Origin: an uncultured Flavobacteriaceae bacterium
GTDB lineage: Bacteria; Bacteroidota; Bacteroidia; Flavobacteriales; Flavobacteriaceae
Assembly (NCBI GenBank): GCA_938073895.1
Contig: CALJFB010000021.1
Span: 1 to 58,546, forward strand
Direction of reading: 5' to 3'
DNA: 58,546 nucleotides
This document shows positions 9,281-19,238 of this stretch, one piece after another (the first letter of the stretch is position 1; each line of letters begins with the position of its first letter). A program made the translations under genes and the position numbers. The notes under the pieces were generated by a model. The model saw only the letters and a program-made list of their open reading frames with translations. It ran no database searches and was not told where the DNA came from.

Positions 9281-9310
9281 GAGGGGACACTAAAAAAGTC
9301 CCCTCTTTTT
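9281..9310 (+). terminator. Leader hairpin plus T-run before rimP (possible attenuator)
   Basis: A perfect 8-bp stem GAGGGGAC (9281-9288) / GTCCCCTC (9298-9305) encloses an A-rich 9-nt loop ACTAAAAAA and is followed by TTTTT (9306-9310). It has the form of an intrinsic terminator. It lies only 10 bp before the rimP ATG and downstream of the likely promoter, so it would act on the operon's own leader. In E. coli the equivalent operon has leader terminators through which NusA limits its own synthesis. A similar role here is inference. Confidence 0.6.
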
Positions 9311-9320
9311 ATACTAAAAA

Positions 9321-9782
9321 ATGTTTGTAAATACAGTAAAAGAGTTGCTTCAAGGCGCATTGGAAGAAAGACAAGACTTGTTCTTGATTGATTTTACTAT
9401 TGATAATGGTAATGCTATCAGTATTATTATAGATGGCGATGAAGGCGTTAAAGTCGAAGACTGTATATTTATTAGTCGTGCCATAGAGAATAACTTCGAT
9501 AGAGAGGAACATGATTTTTCTTTAGATGTTGCCTCTGCAGGTGCAACAGCTCCTTTAACTATGCCAAGGCAATATTATAAAAGTGTTGGTCGTGTTTTAG
9601 AGGTGAAAACAGAAAACAATAAATACGAAGGTCTTTTAGTTGATGCAACAGAAACATCTATAGATTTAGAATGGAAAACAAGAGAACCTAAGCCTATTGG
9701 AAAAGGAAAGGTCACAGTACAGAAAAAAGAAACTTTAAACTATAGCGAAATTAAAGACGCTAGAGTGGTGATAAAATTTTAA
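9321..9782 (+). CDS. rimP: Ribosome maturation factor RimP
   Basis: A 153-residue cytoplasmic protein needed for late assembly of the 30S ribosomal subunit. It matches the RimP pattern: an N-terminal alpha/beta domain with VEDCIFISRAIE and a segment reading EHDFSLDVASAGATAPL, where proteobacterial RimP has EYTLEVSSPGLDRPL. An SH3-like C-terminal domain with KYEGLLVDATETSIDLEW follows. The family is usually 150-160 residues, so this is full length. It is first in the conserved rimP-nusA-infB operon, 13 bp before nusA. No clear Shine-Dalgarno is visible, as is usual in this phylum. ATG 9321 follows the leader hairpin directly. Confidence 0.95.
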   Translation: MFVNTVKELLQGALEERQDLFLIDFTIDNGNAISIIIDGDEGVKVEDCIFISRAIENNFDREEHDFSLDVASAGATAPLTMPRQYYKSVGRVLEVKTENNKYEGLLVDATETSIDLEWKTREPKPIGKGKVTVQKKETLNYSEIKDARVVIKF

Positions 9783-9795
9783 TTAGAAGAGAGAT

Positions 9796-11028
9796 ATGGA
9801 AAATCTTGCATTAATCGATTCATTTTCAGAATTCAAAGACAATAAGTTAATAGATCGTGTTACTTTAATGTCTATATTAGAGGATGTTTTTAGAAACGCC
9901 CTAAAAAAGAAATTTGGAGACGATGATAATTTTGATATTATTATCAACCCAGATAAAGGAGATTTAGAGATCTGGAGAAATAGAGTTGTAGTTGCCGATG
10001 GTGAAGTAGAAGAAGAAAATCAAGAGATTTCCTTGTCTGAAGCTCAGAAAATTGAACCAGATTTTGAAGTTGGTGAAGATGTATCGGAAGAAGTTAAATT
10101 AATAGACCTTGGTCGTCGTGCTATTTTAGCATTACGTCAAAATTTGATTTCAAAAATACATGAGCATGATAATACAAATCTTTACAAGCAATTTAAAGAT
10201 TTAATAGGAGATTTATATACTGCAGAAGTGCATCATATTCGTCACAAAGCAGTCATTTTATTAGACGATGAAGGAAATGAGATTATCTTACCAAAAGATA
10301 AGCAAATCCCTTCAGACTTTTTTAGAAAAGGAGATAACGTTAGAGGTGTAATTGATAGTGTTGACCTAAAAGGAAACAAGCCTACAATAATCATGTCTCG
10401 TACATCACCTAAATTCTTAGAAAGATTATTTGAAGCTGAAATCCCAGAAGTGTTTGATGGTTTAATTACTATTAGAAATGTTGTTAGGATTCCAGGTGAA
10501 AAAGCAAAAGTAGCAGTAGACTCTTACGACGATAGAATAGATCCAGTTGGAGCTTGTGTTGGAGTAAAAGGATCTCGTATTCACGGAATTGTACGTGAAT
10601 TAGGAAACGAAAATATAGATGTTATTAATTATACTAGTAACTTAAATTTATATATTACACGTGCTTTAAGCCCAGCAAGAGTTACTTCAATCAAAATTGA
10701 TGAAGAAAACAATCGTGCTGAAGCAATTTTAAAGCCAGAAGAAGTTAGTAAAGCAATTGGTCGTGGAGGACACAATATTCGTTTAGCAGGTCAATTAACC
10801 GGTTACGAAATAGATGTGTTTAGAGAAGGCGCTGAAGAAGACGTTGAATTACGCGAATTCAAAGACGAAATCGAAGCATGGGTTATTGCAGAATTTAGTA
10901 AAGCAGGTTTAGATACTGCTAAAAGTGTGTTAGAGCAAGATATTAAAGACCTTGTGAAGCGTACAGATTTAGAAGAAGAAACAATTATGGATGTAATTCG
11001 AGTTCTAAAAGAAGAATTTGAAGACTAA
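9796..11028 (+). CDS. nusA: Transcription termination/antitermination factor NusA
   Basis: A 410-residue NusA that binds RNA polymerase and nascent RNA and affects pausing, termination and antitermination. Domains in order: the N-terminal polymerase-binding domain (1-125), an S1 domain (about 130-200, with IILPKDKQIPSDFFRKGDNV), and KH1 and KH2 (about 225-375, with VGVKGSRIHGIVREL and KAIGRGGHNIRLAGQL). An acidic tail follows to residue 410. The C-terminal acidic repeats of the roughly 495-residue E. coli protein are missing, as is normal outside Proteobacteria. It sits between rimP and infB in one operon. If it binds the operon leader it could regulate its own synthesis. Confidence 0.96.
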   Translation: MENLALIDSFSEFKDNKLIDRVTLMSILEDVFRNALKKKFGDDDNFDIIINPDKGDLEIWRNRVVVADGEVEEENQEISLSEAQKIEPDFEVGEDVSEEVKLIDLGRRAILALRQNLISKIHEHDNTNLYKQFKDLIGDLYTAEVHHIRHKAVILLDDEGNEIILPKDKQIPSDFFRKGDNVRGVIDSVDLKGNKPTIIMSRTSPKFLERLFEAEIPEVFDGLITIRNVVRIPGEKAKVAVDSYDDRIDPVGACVGVKGSRIHGIVRELGNENIDVINYTSNLNLYITRALSPARVTSIKIDEENNRAEAILKPEEVSKAIGRGGHNIRLAGQLTGYEIDVFREGAEEDVELREFKDEIEAWVIAEFSKAGLDTAKSVLEQDIKDLVKRTDLEEETIMDVIRVLKEEFED

Positions 11029-11070
11029 CACAAGACATTTTTGATTCATAATAAAGAGTAAAGGCAATTT

Positions 11071-13932
11071 ATGGCTGAAACAATTAGATTAAATAAGGTA
11101 TTACGTGAGCTTAACATCTCTCTAGATCGCGCTGTGGAATTTTTAGATTCTAAAGGTGTCGATATAGAGAAGCGTCCTACTACAAAAATTTCTGAAGAAA
11201 CCTATAAAGTTCTTTCAGACCAGTTTGAAACTGATGCAAGTAAGAAAGTAAAGTCGAAACAAGTAGGCGAAGCTAAGCTTAAAGAGAAAGAAGATTTACG
11301 TGTTAAACGTGAAAAAGAACTAGAGGCTAAGCAGAAAGCAGAAGAAGCTAAACAGAGAGCGCAAGAAGAAGTAGTTAAAGCTTCTAAAACACTTTCTGGA
11401 CCAAAGAAAATTGGTCAAATAGATTTAGAAGCTAAAAAAGCAGTTGAAAAAAAGGCAGAAGCTCCAAAGCAAGAAGCTAAAAAAGAAACTCCTAAAGTTG
11501 AAGTTCCTCAAAAAATTGAGACTACTAAAATTGAGCTAAAAATTAAGCAAGTAGATAAAGTAGAATTGCCAGAGACCAAAAAGTCTAAAGCAAAGAAAGC
11601 TAAATCTACTCCAGCTAAAAATTTAGAGAAGCCAAAGGTAGTTCAGTCAAAAGCTACATCAGCTAAAGATGTACCTGCCAAAGTAATTTCTAAAGCAGAT
11701 TCTAAAACGCCAGAAGTTAAGCCTGAGCAAGAAGAAACTAAAGAAGTTGGTTTAGGAGACGAAACAGTTACTACACAGTATCAAAAACTTTCAGGTCCAA
11801 AAATAGCAGGTGATAAAATTGATTTATCTCAATTTAATAAACCTAAAAAGAAAAAAGAAGACAATAAGCCAGGTGCCGCAAATAGTGCCAATAAGCGCAA
11901 ACGTCGTCGTATTTCTAAACCAGGTGATGCAGGGAAACCAAGTACACCAGGAACAAGAACTAACGATAGGTTTAAAGGTAAAAGAGGTCCAGGACAGAAA
12001 AGAGCTCCAATTGTAAAATCAGAGCCAACAGAAGCAGATGTTCAAAGACAAGTACGTGAAACCTTAGAAAAACTGCAAGGTAAATCTAATAAAGGTAAAG
12101 GTGCCAAATATAGAAGAGATAAGAGAGATCAACACAGGGAACAAACTGAAATTGATCAGCAAATAGAAGCAGCAGAAAGCAAAACATTAAAAGTAACTGA
12201 ATTTGTTACGGCTAGCGAAATGGCTACCATGATGGATGTTCAAGTAACTCAGATTATTTCTGCATGTATGTCTTTAGGTATGATGGTAACAATGAATCAG
12301 CGTTTAGATGCTGAAACATTAACTATTGTAGCAGAAGAGTTTGGTTATCAATTAGAATTTGTTACTGCAGATATTGAAGAGTCAATCGTAGAAGTTGAAG
12401 ATAAACCAGAAGATCTAATAGAACGTGCACCTATTGTTACAGTAATGGGACATGTTGATCATGGTAAAACATCGTTATTAGATTATATTCGTCAAGAAAA
12501 TGTAATTGCAGGAGAATCTGGTGGAATTACACAGCATATCGGTGCTTATGGAGTTCAGTTAGAAAATGGACAAAAAATAGCATTCCTTGATACACCAGGT
12601 CACGAAGCCTTTACGGCAATGCGTGCTCGTGGTGCACAAGTAACAGATATTGCAATTATTGTTGCAGCTGCCGATGATGATATAATGCCTCAAACTAAAG
12701 AAGCAATATCTCACGCACAAGCAGCAGGAGTTCCTATAGTATTCGCTATAAACAAGATTGATAAGCCTCACGCTAATCCGGAAAAGATTAAAGAAGGCTT
12801 AGCCCAAATGAATCTTTTAGTTGAAGATTGGGGCGGGAAAATTCAATCTCATGATATTTCAGCAAAAGTTGGAACAGGTGTAAAAGAATTATTAGAAAAA
12901 GTATTACTAGAAGCTGAGTTATTAGAACTTAAAGCTAATCCAAAAAAACCAGCTGTTGGAACTGTAGTAGAGGCGTTCTTAGATAAAGGTCGTGGATATG
13001 TATCTACAATTTTAGTTCAAGCAGGTACATTACGTGTTGGAGATTATGTTTTAGCAGGTAAGAATAGTGGTAAAGTTAAGGCAATGCAAGATGAACGTGG
13101 AAACGATGTTCAAGAAGCTGGTCCTTCTATACCAGTATCAATCTTAGGTTTAGATGGTGCACCTCAAGCTGGTGATAAATTTAATGTCTTTGCAGACGAG
13201 CGTGAAGCTAAGCAAATTGCAACTAAACGTATGCAATTACAACGTGAGCAAGATGTAAGAACAACTAAAACATTAACGTTAGCTGAAATTGGTCGTCGTA
13301 TTGCTTTAGGTACATTTAAAGAACTTAATATTATCCTTAAAGGTGATGTTGATGGTTCTGTTGAAGCATTAACAGATTCATTCCAGAAATTATCTACCGA
13401 AGAAATTGAAGTTAATATTTTACATAAAGGTGTTGGAGCCATTACAGAAAGTGATGTCTTACTAGCAACAGCTTCAGACGCAATTATTGTTGGGTTTAAT
13501 GTACGTCCTGTTGGAAATGCAAGAACTATAGCAGACCAAGAAGAAGTAGATATTCGTACGTATTCAATTATATACGATGCTATTAATGATCTTAAAGACG
13601 CTATGGAAGGTATGTTATCTCCAGAACTTAAAGAAGAGATCACTGGTACAGCAGAAATTAGAGAAATATTTAAAGTATCTAAAGTTGGCTCTATTGCAGG
13701 TTGTATGGTTATGAATGGTAAAATCTTTAGAAACTCTCAGATTAGAATTATTAGAGATGGAGTTGTGGCTTATACTGGCGAACTAACTTCTCTTAAACGA
13801 TTTAAAGATGATGTTAAAGAGGTTGGAAAAGGATACGATTGTGGTATGCAGGTCAAAAACTATAACGACATCAAAGAAGGTGATGTTTTAGAAGCTTTCC
13901 ATCAAGTAGAAGTTAAGAAAAAATTAAAGTAA
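11071..13932 (+). CDS. infB: Translation initiation factor IF-2
   Basis: A 953-residue GTPase that delivers initiator fMet-tRNA to the 30S subunit. A small N-terminal IF2 helical domain (residues 1-50, [20 protein letters not shown]) is followed by a long Lys/Ala/Glu-rich, poorly ordered linker to about 370. A second IF2_N-like segment then precedes the G domain with GHVDHGKT near 460, DTPGHE near 507 and NKID near 561. The beta-barrel and C-terminal fMet-tRNA domains complete the protein. The linker varies in length in this phylum. It is the last gene of the rimP operon; a strong palindromic terminator lies about 30 bp after the stop. Confidence 0.97.
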   Translation: MAETIRLNKVLRELNISLDRAVEFLDSKGVDIEKRPTTKISEETYKVLSDQFETDASKKVKSKQVGEAKLKEKEDLRVKREKELEAKQKAEEAKQRAQEEVVKASKTLSGPKKIGQIDLEAKKAVEKKAEAPKQEAKKETPKVEVPQKIETTKIELKIKQVDKVELPETKKSKAKKAKSTPAKNLEKPKVVQSKATSAKDVPAKVISKADSKTPEVKPEQEETKEVGLGDETVTTQYQKLSGPKIAGDKIDLSQFNKPKKKKEDNKPGAANSANKRKRRRISKPGDAGKPSTPGTRTNDRFKGKRGPGQKRAPIVKSEPTEADVQRQVRETLEKLQGKSNKGKGAKYRRDKRDQHREQTEIDQQIEAAESKTLKVTEFVTASEMATMMDVQVTQIISACMSLGMMVTMNQRLDAETLTIVAEEFGYQLEFVTADIEESIVEVEDKPEDLIERAPIVTVMGHVDHGKTSLLDYIRQENVIAGESGGITQHIGAYGVQLENGQKIAFLDTPGHEAFTAMRARGAQVTDIAIIVAAADDDIMPQTKEAISHAQAAGVPIVFAINKIDKPHANPEKIKEGLAQMNLLVEDWGGKIQSHDISAKVGTGVKELLEKVLLEAELLELKANPKKPAVGTVVEAFLDKGRGYVSTILVQAGTLRVGDYVLAGKNSGKVKAMQDERGNDVQEAGPSIPVSILGLDGAPQAGDKFNVFADEREAKQIATKRMQLQREQDVRTTKTLTLAEIGRRIALGTFKELNIILKGDVDGSVEALTDSFQKLSTEEIEVNILHKGVGAITESDVLLATASDAIIVGFNVRPVGNARTIADQEEVDIRTYSIIYDAINDLKDAMEGMLSPELKEEITGTAEIREIFKVSKVGSIAGCMVMNGKIFRNSQIRIIRDGVVAYTGELTSLKRFKDDVKEVGKGYDCGMQVKNYNDIKEGDVLEAFHQVEVKKKLK

Positions 13933-13960
13933 TTTTATAGAACTTTAATTTAAAGATATA

Positions 13961-13990
13961 AAAATGGCGACCAATTGGTCGCCATTTTTT
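13961..13990. terminator. Bidirectional terminator after infB
   Basis: A perfect 28-bp inverted repeat, AAAATGGCGACCAA (13961-13974) with TTGGTCGCCATTTT (13975-13988), is followed by more T. A-runs on the left let it also serve the minus-strand SPOR gene that ends at 14123. Confidence 0.85.
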
Positions 13991-14122
13991 TTTGCTTTTT
14001 TTAAATTAGTTCTACCTGTAGTTTAACTTCTAAATAATATAAATTGAATTTTTCGACCAATTTATTACATGATAAAAGTATAGTAACAGTTAATTAATCT
14101 TCTATTATAGTCGCTAACCTTA

Positions 14123-14512
14123 TTATGATTTCTTTTTTTTAGGTTTAAATATAAATGCGTTCTCAAATGTATCTTTAATTTCTAACAATGCTCTTTCTGC
14201 TTCTAATCTTTTTCTAAAGTTACCAATCCAAATTTTATAATTTGGAGTCTCATATTCCAAAGTAGATTTCCATTTAGTAAATTCTAATTTGTAGTTGCTT
14301 TGGCATGTCTCTGCCCCATTTCTACTTCCTGAATATATTTGTATTTTATATTTATTTGAAGAAATATCATCTAAATTAGCTTCAGATTTAAGCTCTAAAA
14401 GAGTATCAATTTTTTTATTTTTGTCAATAGTTAAATTCCCAATCTGACTTTGTGCTTCAACACTAACTGTAATAGATACAATGGTTATGGCTTTTAAAAT
14501 ATAGTGTCTCAT
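14123..14512 (-). CDS. Secreted SPOR-domain protein
   Basis: A 129-residue protein with an N-terminal signal peptide (hydrophobic 6-19, likely cleaved after VEA near residue 20). The C-terminal SPOR domain (about 52-125) has the pattern KYKIQIYSGSRNGAE ... YKIWIGNFRKRLEAERALLEIK ... NAFIFKP. SPOR domains bind denuded glycan strands of peptidoglycan, often at the division site. This one is small and carries no other domain, so the partner is unknown. It is a single-gene unit convergent with infB and divergent from actA. It ends in a Lys-rich tail (KPKKKKS). Confidence 0.85.
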   Translation of the reverse strand: MRHYILKAITIVSITVSVEAQSQIGNLTIDKNKKIDTLLELKSEANLDDISSNKYKIQIYSGSRNGAETCQSNYKLEFTKWKSTLEYETPNYKIWIGNFRKRLEAERALLEIKDTFENAFIFKPKKKKS

Positions 14513-14538
14513 GATCTTTTTATTTTTCTTAAGTTTTA

Positions 14539-14546
14539 CAAAAATA
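14539..14546 (-). promoter_or_regulatory. Putative -7 element of the SPOR gene
   Basis: Read on the minus strand the sequence is TATTTTTG, matching TAnnTTTG, about 27 bp before the start codon. No clear -33 element. Confidence 0.4.
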
Positions 14547-14642
14547 ACTTTATTATGCTAAAGTGGATTAAAATCTTATTTAGAATTTTTCTAAATTGTA
14601 AATTAAGACTTCTGTAGTATTTCAAAAATCGACTTTAAGTAT

Positions 14643-14650
14643 TACTTTTG
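14643..14650 (+). promoter_or_regulatory. Putative promoter of the act-cox operon
   Basis: TACTTTTG matches TAnnTTTG, with TTTC (14620-14623) at a 19-bp spacing as a near-consensus -33. The leader to actA would be about 70 nt. Confidence 0.5.
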
Positions 14651-14729
14651 TAGGAGTATAAAAGTACGAGATTTCTGTTTTAACAAGAAAGAATCGTGCC
14701 AAAGTTTAGAAGTAAATTCAATATATAAT

Positions 14730-16019
14730 ATGAAACAAGTGTTTTACCGCAAATTGAGTCTTAACTTTTTTCGTTTAAGCTTAATGTTTTTGCTAGTGTT
14801 TTCTACTTCATTATCTGCTCAAGGTGATGCTGCAGCCGGAAAATCTTTATTTAATGCTAATTGTGCTGCTTGTCATAAATTAGACAAGAAAATGACTGGT
14901 CCTGCCTTAAGGAATGTCGAAGCTCGTTTAGCAGAAACTGAAGGTTTAGATAGAGAGTGGTTGTATAAGTGGATCAGAAATAGTGCTGGGTTAATTAAAT
15001 CTGGTGATGCATACGCAAATAAAATTTATAAAGAGTATAATGGCGTTGCAATGACTGCTTATCCTCAGTTGTCAAATACGGACTTAGACAATATCTTGGC
15101 TTACACTGCCGAAGTAAAAGCTACTCCTGTTCCAGTGCCTGTTCCTGTTGGAGCTCAATCTGTGTCTAATGGAGGTGATTTTAATAATTCTTTAATATTA
15201 GGAGCTTTAGCTTTATTGTTTGGTTTGTTAGCAGTTGCTTTAGTGGTTGTTAATAAAACTTTAAGACGTTTTGCTAACGAGAAAGGTTTAGAAATTAAAG
15301 AAGAGGTTAAAAGGCCGTCTTTATGGAAAGCTTTCGCTCAAAATCAATTTTTAATAATCTTAACGGTTATATTCTTATTATTGTCAAGTGCTTATTTTGT
15401 ATATGGTTATTTATCTCAAATTGGAGTTAATCAAGGTTACGAGCCAGTGCAACCAATACATTATTCTCACAGAATACATGCAGGCGATAATGGTATAGAT
15501 TGTAAATATTGTCACTCTTCTGCAAGAGTAAGTAAGCATTCTGGCATACCATCATTAAATATTTGTATGAATTGTCATAAATCTATTTCAGAAGTTGCCG
15601 AAACAACAGCAACACCTGAATATTCTAAAGAGTTTTATGATGGTGAGATTAAAAAATTATACGAAGCTGTTGGTTGGGATGATGCTGAACAAAAATATAC
15701 AGGCGATACTAAACCTGTTAAATGGGTGAGAATTCATAATTTACCAGATTTCGCTTACTTTAATCACTCTCAGCACGTTGTTGTTGGTGGTATAGAGTGT
15801 CAAACTTGTCATGGACCTGTTGAGGAAATGGAAATTATGTCTCAACATTCTCCATTAACTATGGGTTGGTGTATTAATTGTCACAGAGAGACAAATGTAA
15901 AAGTTAAAGACAATAATTATTACACTAAAATTCATGAGCAATTAAAGAAAAAATATGGAGTTGAGAACTTCACAATTGCACAAATGGGTGGTTTAGAATG
16001 TGGTAAATGCCATTATTAA
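14730..16019 (+). CDS. actA: Alternative Complex III subunit ActA, six c-type haems
   Basis: A 429-residue cytochrome subunit of the quinol:cytochrome c oxidoreductase. Signal peptide 1-30, then a monohaem cytochrome c domain (31-130, CAACH at 45-49). A Pro/Val linker (132-140) and two membrane helices (154-175, 206-226) lead to a periplasmic pentahaem domain. Its CxxCH motifs start at 258, 279, 357, 381 and 424. Known: ActA is the pentahaem electron-exit subunit of ACIII. Inferred: the flexible N-terminal monohaem domain could carry electrons on to CoxB, which here lacks a cytochrome c domain. It is first of eight co-directional genes, and no terminator is visible until after coxA. Confidence 0.95.
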   Translation: MKQVFYRKLSLNFFRLSLMFLLVFSTSLSAQGDAAAGKSLFNANCAACHKLDKKMTGPALRNVEARLAETEGLDREWLYKWIRNSAGLIKSGDAYANKIYKEYNGVAMTAYPQLSNTDLDNILAYTAEVKATPVPVPVPVGAQSVSNGGDFNNSLILGALALLFGLLAVALVVVNKTLRRFANEKGLEIKEEVKRPSLWKAFAQNQFLIILTVIFLLLSSAYFVYGYLSQIGVNQGYEPVQPIHYSHRIHAGDNGIDCKYCHSSARVSKHSGIPSLNICMNCHKSISEVAETTATPEYSKEFYDGEIKKLYEAVGWDDAEQKYTGDTKPVKWVRIHNLPDFAYFNHSQHVVVGGIECQTCHGPVEEMEIMSQHSPLTMGWCINCHRETNVKVKDNNYYTKIHEQLKKKYGVENFTIAQMGGLECGKCHY

Positions 16020-16099
16020 GTAATTAAATTTTAATATATACAGTTGGTTTTTAGTTTGCTAAGCTATCCATCAACTAACAACAATATAACTAGATAAAT

Positions 16100-19000
16100 A
16101 TGTCATCAAACAAGAAATACTGGACAAGTGTTGAGGAGCTAAAAGAAGATAGCTCTATTGTTGAGGCGCTAAAACAGAACGAATTTGTAAATGAAATTCC
16201 TACTGATGAATTTTTAAGTGATAAAGATACATTAGAAGAGTCGTCAACTACTCGTAGAGATTTTTTAAAATACGTTGGTTTTAGTACAGCAGCTGCATCA
16301 TTAGCAGCTTGTGAAGGACCGGTTATTAAATCTATTCCTTATGTAGTTCAGCCAGATACTATTATTCCTGGCGTAGCTAATTACTATGCAACAACAATTG
16401 CAAATGGTTTTGATTTTGCAAGTGTTTTAGTTAAAACACGTGAAGGTCGTCCAATCAAAATTGAAAATAATGCTTTAGCAACTGCTTTTGGTGGTGCTAA
16501 TGCTAGAGTTAATGCATCAGTTTTAGACTTATACGATTCAACTCGTGTACAAGCACCTAAAAAAGATGGTGTAGATATCTCTTGGTCAACACTTAATGCT
16601 GATGTTGTTAAGTCATTAAACGAAACGAAAGCAGACGGTAAACAAATTATTTTATTTACACAGACTTTTGCAAGTCCATCTACTTCAAAATTAATAGCTG
16701 AATTCAAGGCTAAGTATGGTAATGTATCCCATGTTTCCTACGATGCTGTTTCAGAGTCTAAGGCTTTAGATGCTTTTCAAGCTAAATATAAAGAAAGAGC
16801 TCTTGCTAACTACGATTTCTCTAAGGCAGAAACTATTGTTTCTGTAGGTGCAGATTTTCTAGGAGATTGGCAAGGTGGCGGTTTCGACTCTGGATATTCT
16901 AAAGGTCGTATTCCTACAAATGGAAAAATGTCTCGACATATTCAGTTTGAATCTAATATGTCTTTATCTGGAGCAAATGCAGATAAACGTATTCCATTAA
17001 CACCATCTCAACAAAAAATTGCTTTAGCAAAATTACATAGTTACGTAGTTGGTGGTTCTGTTTCAGGTACTTTACCTGCTCACATAGAAAAAGCAGTTAG
17101 TGCTACAGCTTTAGAGTTAAACAAAGCTGGTAGAAATGGTGTTGTTGTTACTGGATTACAAGATATTAATGCTCAAACAATTGTTTTAGAGATAAACGAG
17201 CAATTAAATAGTAAGGCATTCGATACTAAAAACGTTATTAAAACACGCCAAGGTAGTGATGCAACAGTTCAGTCGTTTATAAACGATATGAAAGCTGGAA
17301 AAGTTGGTGCAGTTATCATGAGTGGTGTAAACCCAATGTATACCTTACCAAATGCTCTAGATTTTGCTGCAGGTCTTAAAAAAGTTAAATTATCAGTTGA
17401 TTTCACATCTAAAGATGACGAAACTGCTGCCGTATCACAATATATTGCTGCTGCACCTCACTATTTAGAATCTTGGGGAGATGTAGAAATTAAAAGAGGC
17501 CATTTTGCATTAATGCAACCTACTATTCGCCCTTTATTTGATACAAAACAATTTCAAGAATCATTATTAAAGTGGACATCAAACGATGTGACTTTAAACG
17601 ATTATATAAAGACGACTTGGAAAGAAACTATTTTAAATGGATCTTCTTTCAATCAGGCATTACATGATGGTGTTTTTGTTGCTAAATCTAATGTATTTGT
17701 TGAGGAAACTTCTACTATAGAAGACGCTTCAATAGAAACACCTTCTACAAATGCTGCAAGTACTTTAGCTAGTTCAGCTAATTCAAAAGGTATAGAGTTA
17801 ACACTTTATACAAAAACAGGAATGGGTGATGGACAACAAGCTAATAACCCTTGGTTACAGGAGTTTCCTGATCCAATTTCTAGAGCTTCATGGGATAACT
17901 ATGTAACTGTTTCTAAAGCTGATGCTTCAGAATGGGCTTTAGTTAATGATCATGATGCAACCGGTGCCTTAAACGGTAGTTATGTTGATTTAAAAGTTGG
18001 CAATAAAACTTTAAATAATGTACCTGTTATTATTCAGCCTGGTCAAGCTAAAGGAACTGTTGGTTTATCTCTAGGTTATGGTAGAACAGCAGGTCTTAAA
18101 GACGAAATGAAAACTGGTGTTAATGCGTATGAATTATATGCAGATTTTAACACAGTACAAACTGTTACAGTAACTAAGGCATCTGGTATGCATGAGTTTG
18201 CTTGTTTACAGTTACAAAATACTTTAATGGGTCGTGGAGATATTATTAAAGAAACAACTTTAGAAGTATTCAATACTAAAGATAAGAAACATTGGAATGC
18301 TGTTCCTGTAGTATCTTTAAATCACCAAGAGGTAGAAGTTACTTCTCCTGAAGTTGATTTATGGGATGAATTTGATAGAAGTATAGGTCATCATTTTAAC
18401 CTTTCTATCGACTTAAATGCTTGTACCGGTTGTGGTGCTTGTGTTATTGCATGTCATGCTGAAAACAATGTGCCAGTAGTTGGTAAAGAAGAAATTCGTA
18501 GAAGTCGTGATATGCACTGGTTACGTATTGACCGTTACTATTCTTCTGAAGAAACATTTGCCGAAGATGATGCTAAAAAAGAAGGATTTACTGGATTATT
18601 TGGTGAAAATGGTTCTTTAGGTGGATTTGGTGAATTAGAAGATCCATCAGTTAATCCGCAAGTAGCATTTCAACCTGTAATGTGTCAGCATTGTAATCAT
18701 GCACCTTGTGAAACTGTTTGTCCGGTTGCTGCAACTGCTCACGGAAAACAAGGTCAAAACCATATGGCTTATAACCGTTGTGTAGGTACAAGATACTGTG
18801 CTAACAACTGTCCTTATAAAGTACGTCGTTTTAACTGGTTCTTATACGCTGGTAACGATGAGTTCGATTATCATTTAAACGACGATTTAGGTCGTATGGT
18901 AGTTAACCCAGATGTAACTGTACGTTCTCGTGGTGTTATGGAAAAATGTTCTATGTGTATTCAAAAAACACAAAAAACTATTCTTGATGCTAAACGCGAT

Positions 19001-19198
19001 GGTCGTGAAATTAAAGATGGTGAATTCCAAACTGCTTGTTCTGCTGCTTGTAGCAATGGCGCAATGTTATTTGGTGATATTAATGACAAAGAAAGTAAGG
19101 TTGCCAAATTAACTGAAGATGATCGTATGTATCATTTATTAGAAAGTGTTGGAACAAAACCTAACGTAATGTATCATACGAAAGTAAGAAACATATAA
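16100..19198 (+). CDS. actB: Alternative Complex III subunit ActB, molybdopterin-like/Fe-S fusion
   Basis: 1032 residues. An N-terminal cytoplasmic extension is followed by an internal twin-arginine signal, TTRRDFLKYVG near residue 50, with a lipobox-like LAAC near 70. A region related to molybdopterin oxidoreductases spans about 80-720. The C-terminal ferredoxin-like region has four cysteine clusters: CTGCGACVIAC, CQHCNHAPCETVC, CVGTRYCANNC, and CSMC with a later CSAAC. Known: in ACIII the first part has lost the molybdenum cofactor and the clusters form an Fe-S wire on the periplasmic side. Inferred: it is exported through Tat and held by the membrane subunits ActC and ActF. Confidence 0.95.
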   Translation: MSSNKKYWTSVEELKEDSSIVEALKQNEFVNEIPTDEFLSDKDTLEESSTTRRDFLKYVGFSTAAASLAACEGPVIKSIPYVVQPDTIIPGVANYYATTIANGFDFASVLVKTREGRPIKIENNALATAFGGANARVNASVLDLYDSTRVQAPKKDGVDISWSTLNADVVKSLNETKADGKQIILFTQTFASPSTSKLIAEFKAKYGNVSHVSYDAVSESKALDAFQAKYKERALANYDFSKAETIVSVGADFLGDWQGGGFDSGYSKGRIPTNGKMSRHIQFESNMSLSGANADKRIPLTPSQQKIALAKLHSYVVGGSVSGTLPAHIEKAVSATALELNKAGRNGVVVTGLQDINAQTIVLEINEQLNSKAFDTKNVIKTRQGSDATVQSFINDMKAGKVGAVIMSGVNPMYTLPNALDFAAGLKKVKLSVDFTSKDDETAAVSQYIAAAPHYLESWGDVEIKRGHFALMQPTIRPLFDTKQFQESLLKWTSNDVTLNDYIKTTWKETILNGSSFNQALHDGVFVAKSNVFVEETSTIEDASIETPSTNAASTLASSANSKGIELTLYTKTGMGDGQQANNPWLQEFPDPISRASWDNYVTVSKADASEWALVNDHDATGALNGSYVDLKVGNKTLNNVPVIIQPGQAKGTVGLSLGYGRTAGLKDEMKTGVNAYELYADFNTVQTVTVTKASGMHEFACLQLQNTLMGRGDIIKETTLEVFNTKDKKHWNAVPVVSLNHQEVEVTSPEVDLWDEFDRSIGHHFNLSIDLNACTGCGACVIACHAENNVPVVGKEEIRRSRDMHWLRIDRYYSSEETFAEDDAKKEGFTGLFGENGSLGGFGELEDPSVNPQVAFQPVMCQHCNHAPCETVCPVAATAHGKQGQNHMAYNRCVGTRYCANNCPYKVRRFNWFLYAGNDEFDYHLNDDLGRMVVNPDVTVRSRGVMEKCSMCIQKTQKTILDAKRDGREIKDGEFQTACSAACSNGAMLFGDINDKESKVAKLTEDDRMYHLLESVGTKPNVMYHTKVRNI

Positions 19199-19238
19199 TA
19201 AGAGAATAATTAACAAAGTATTAATTTAAAGAAGGATT

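Noticed and set aside
13164-13643. 159-codon minus-strand ORF inside infB
   Set aside because: It is the antisense shadow of the highly conserved IF-2 coding sequence. The translation is low in family-like features and rich in Ser/Ile, as expected for antisense frames.
16384-16707. 107-codon minus-strand ORF inside actB
   Set aside because: Shadow of the real ActB frame; no domain, promoter or start signal of its own.
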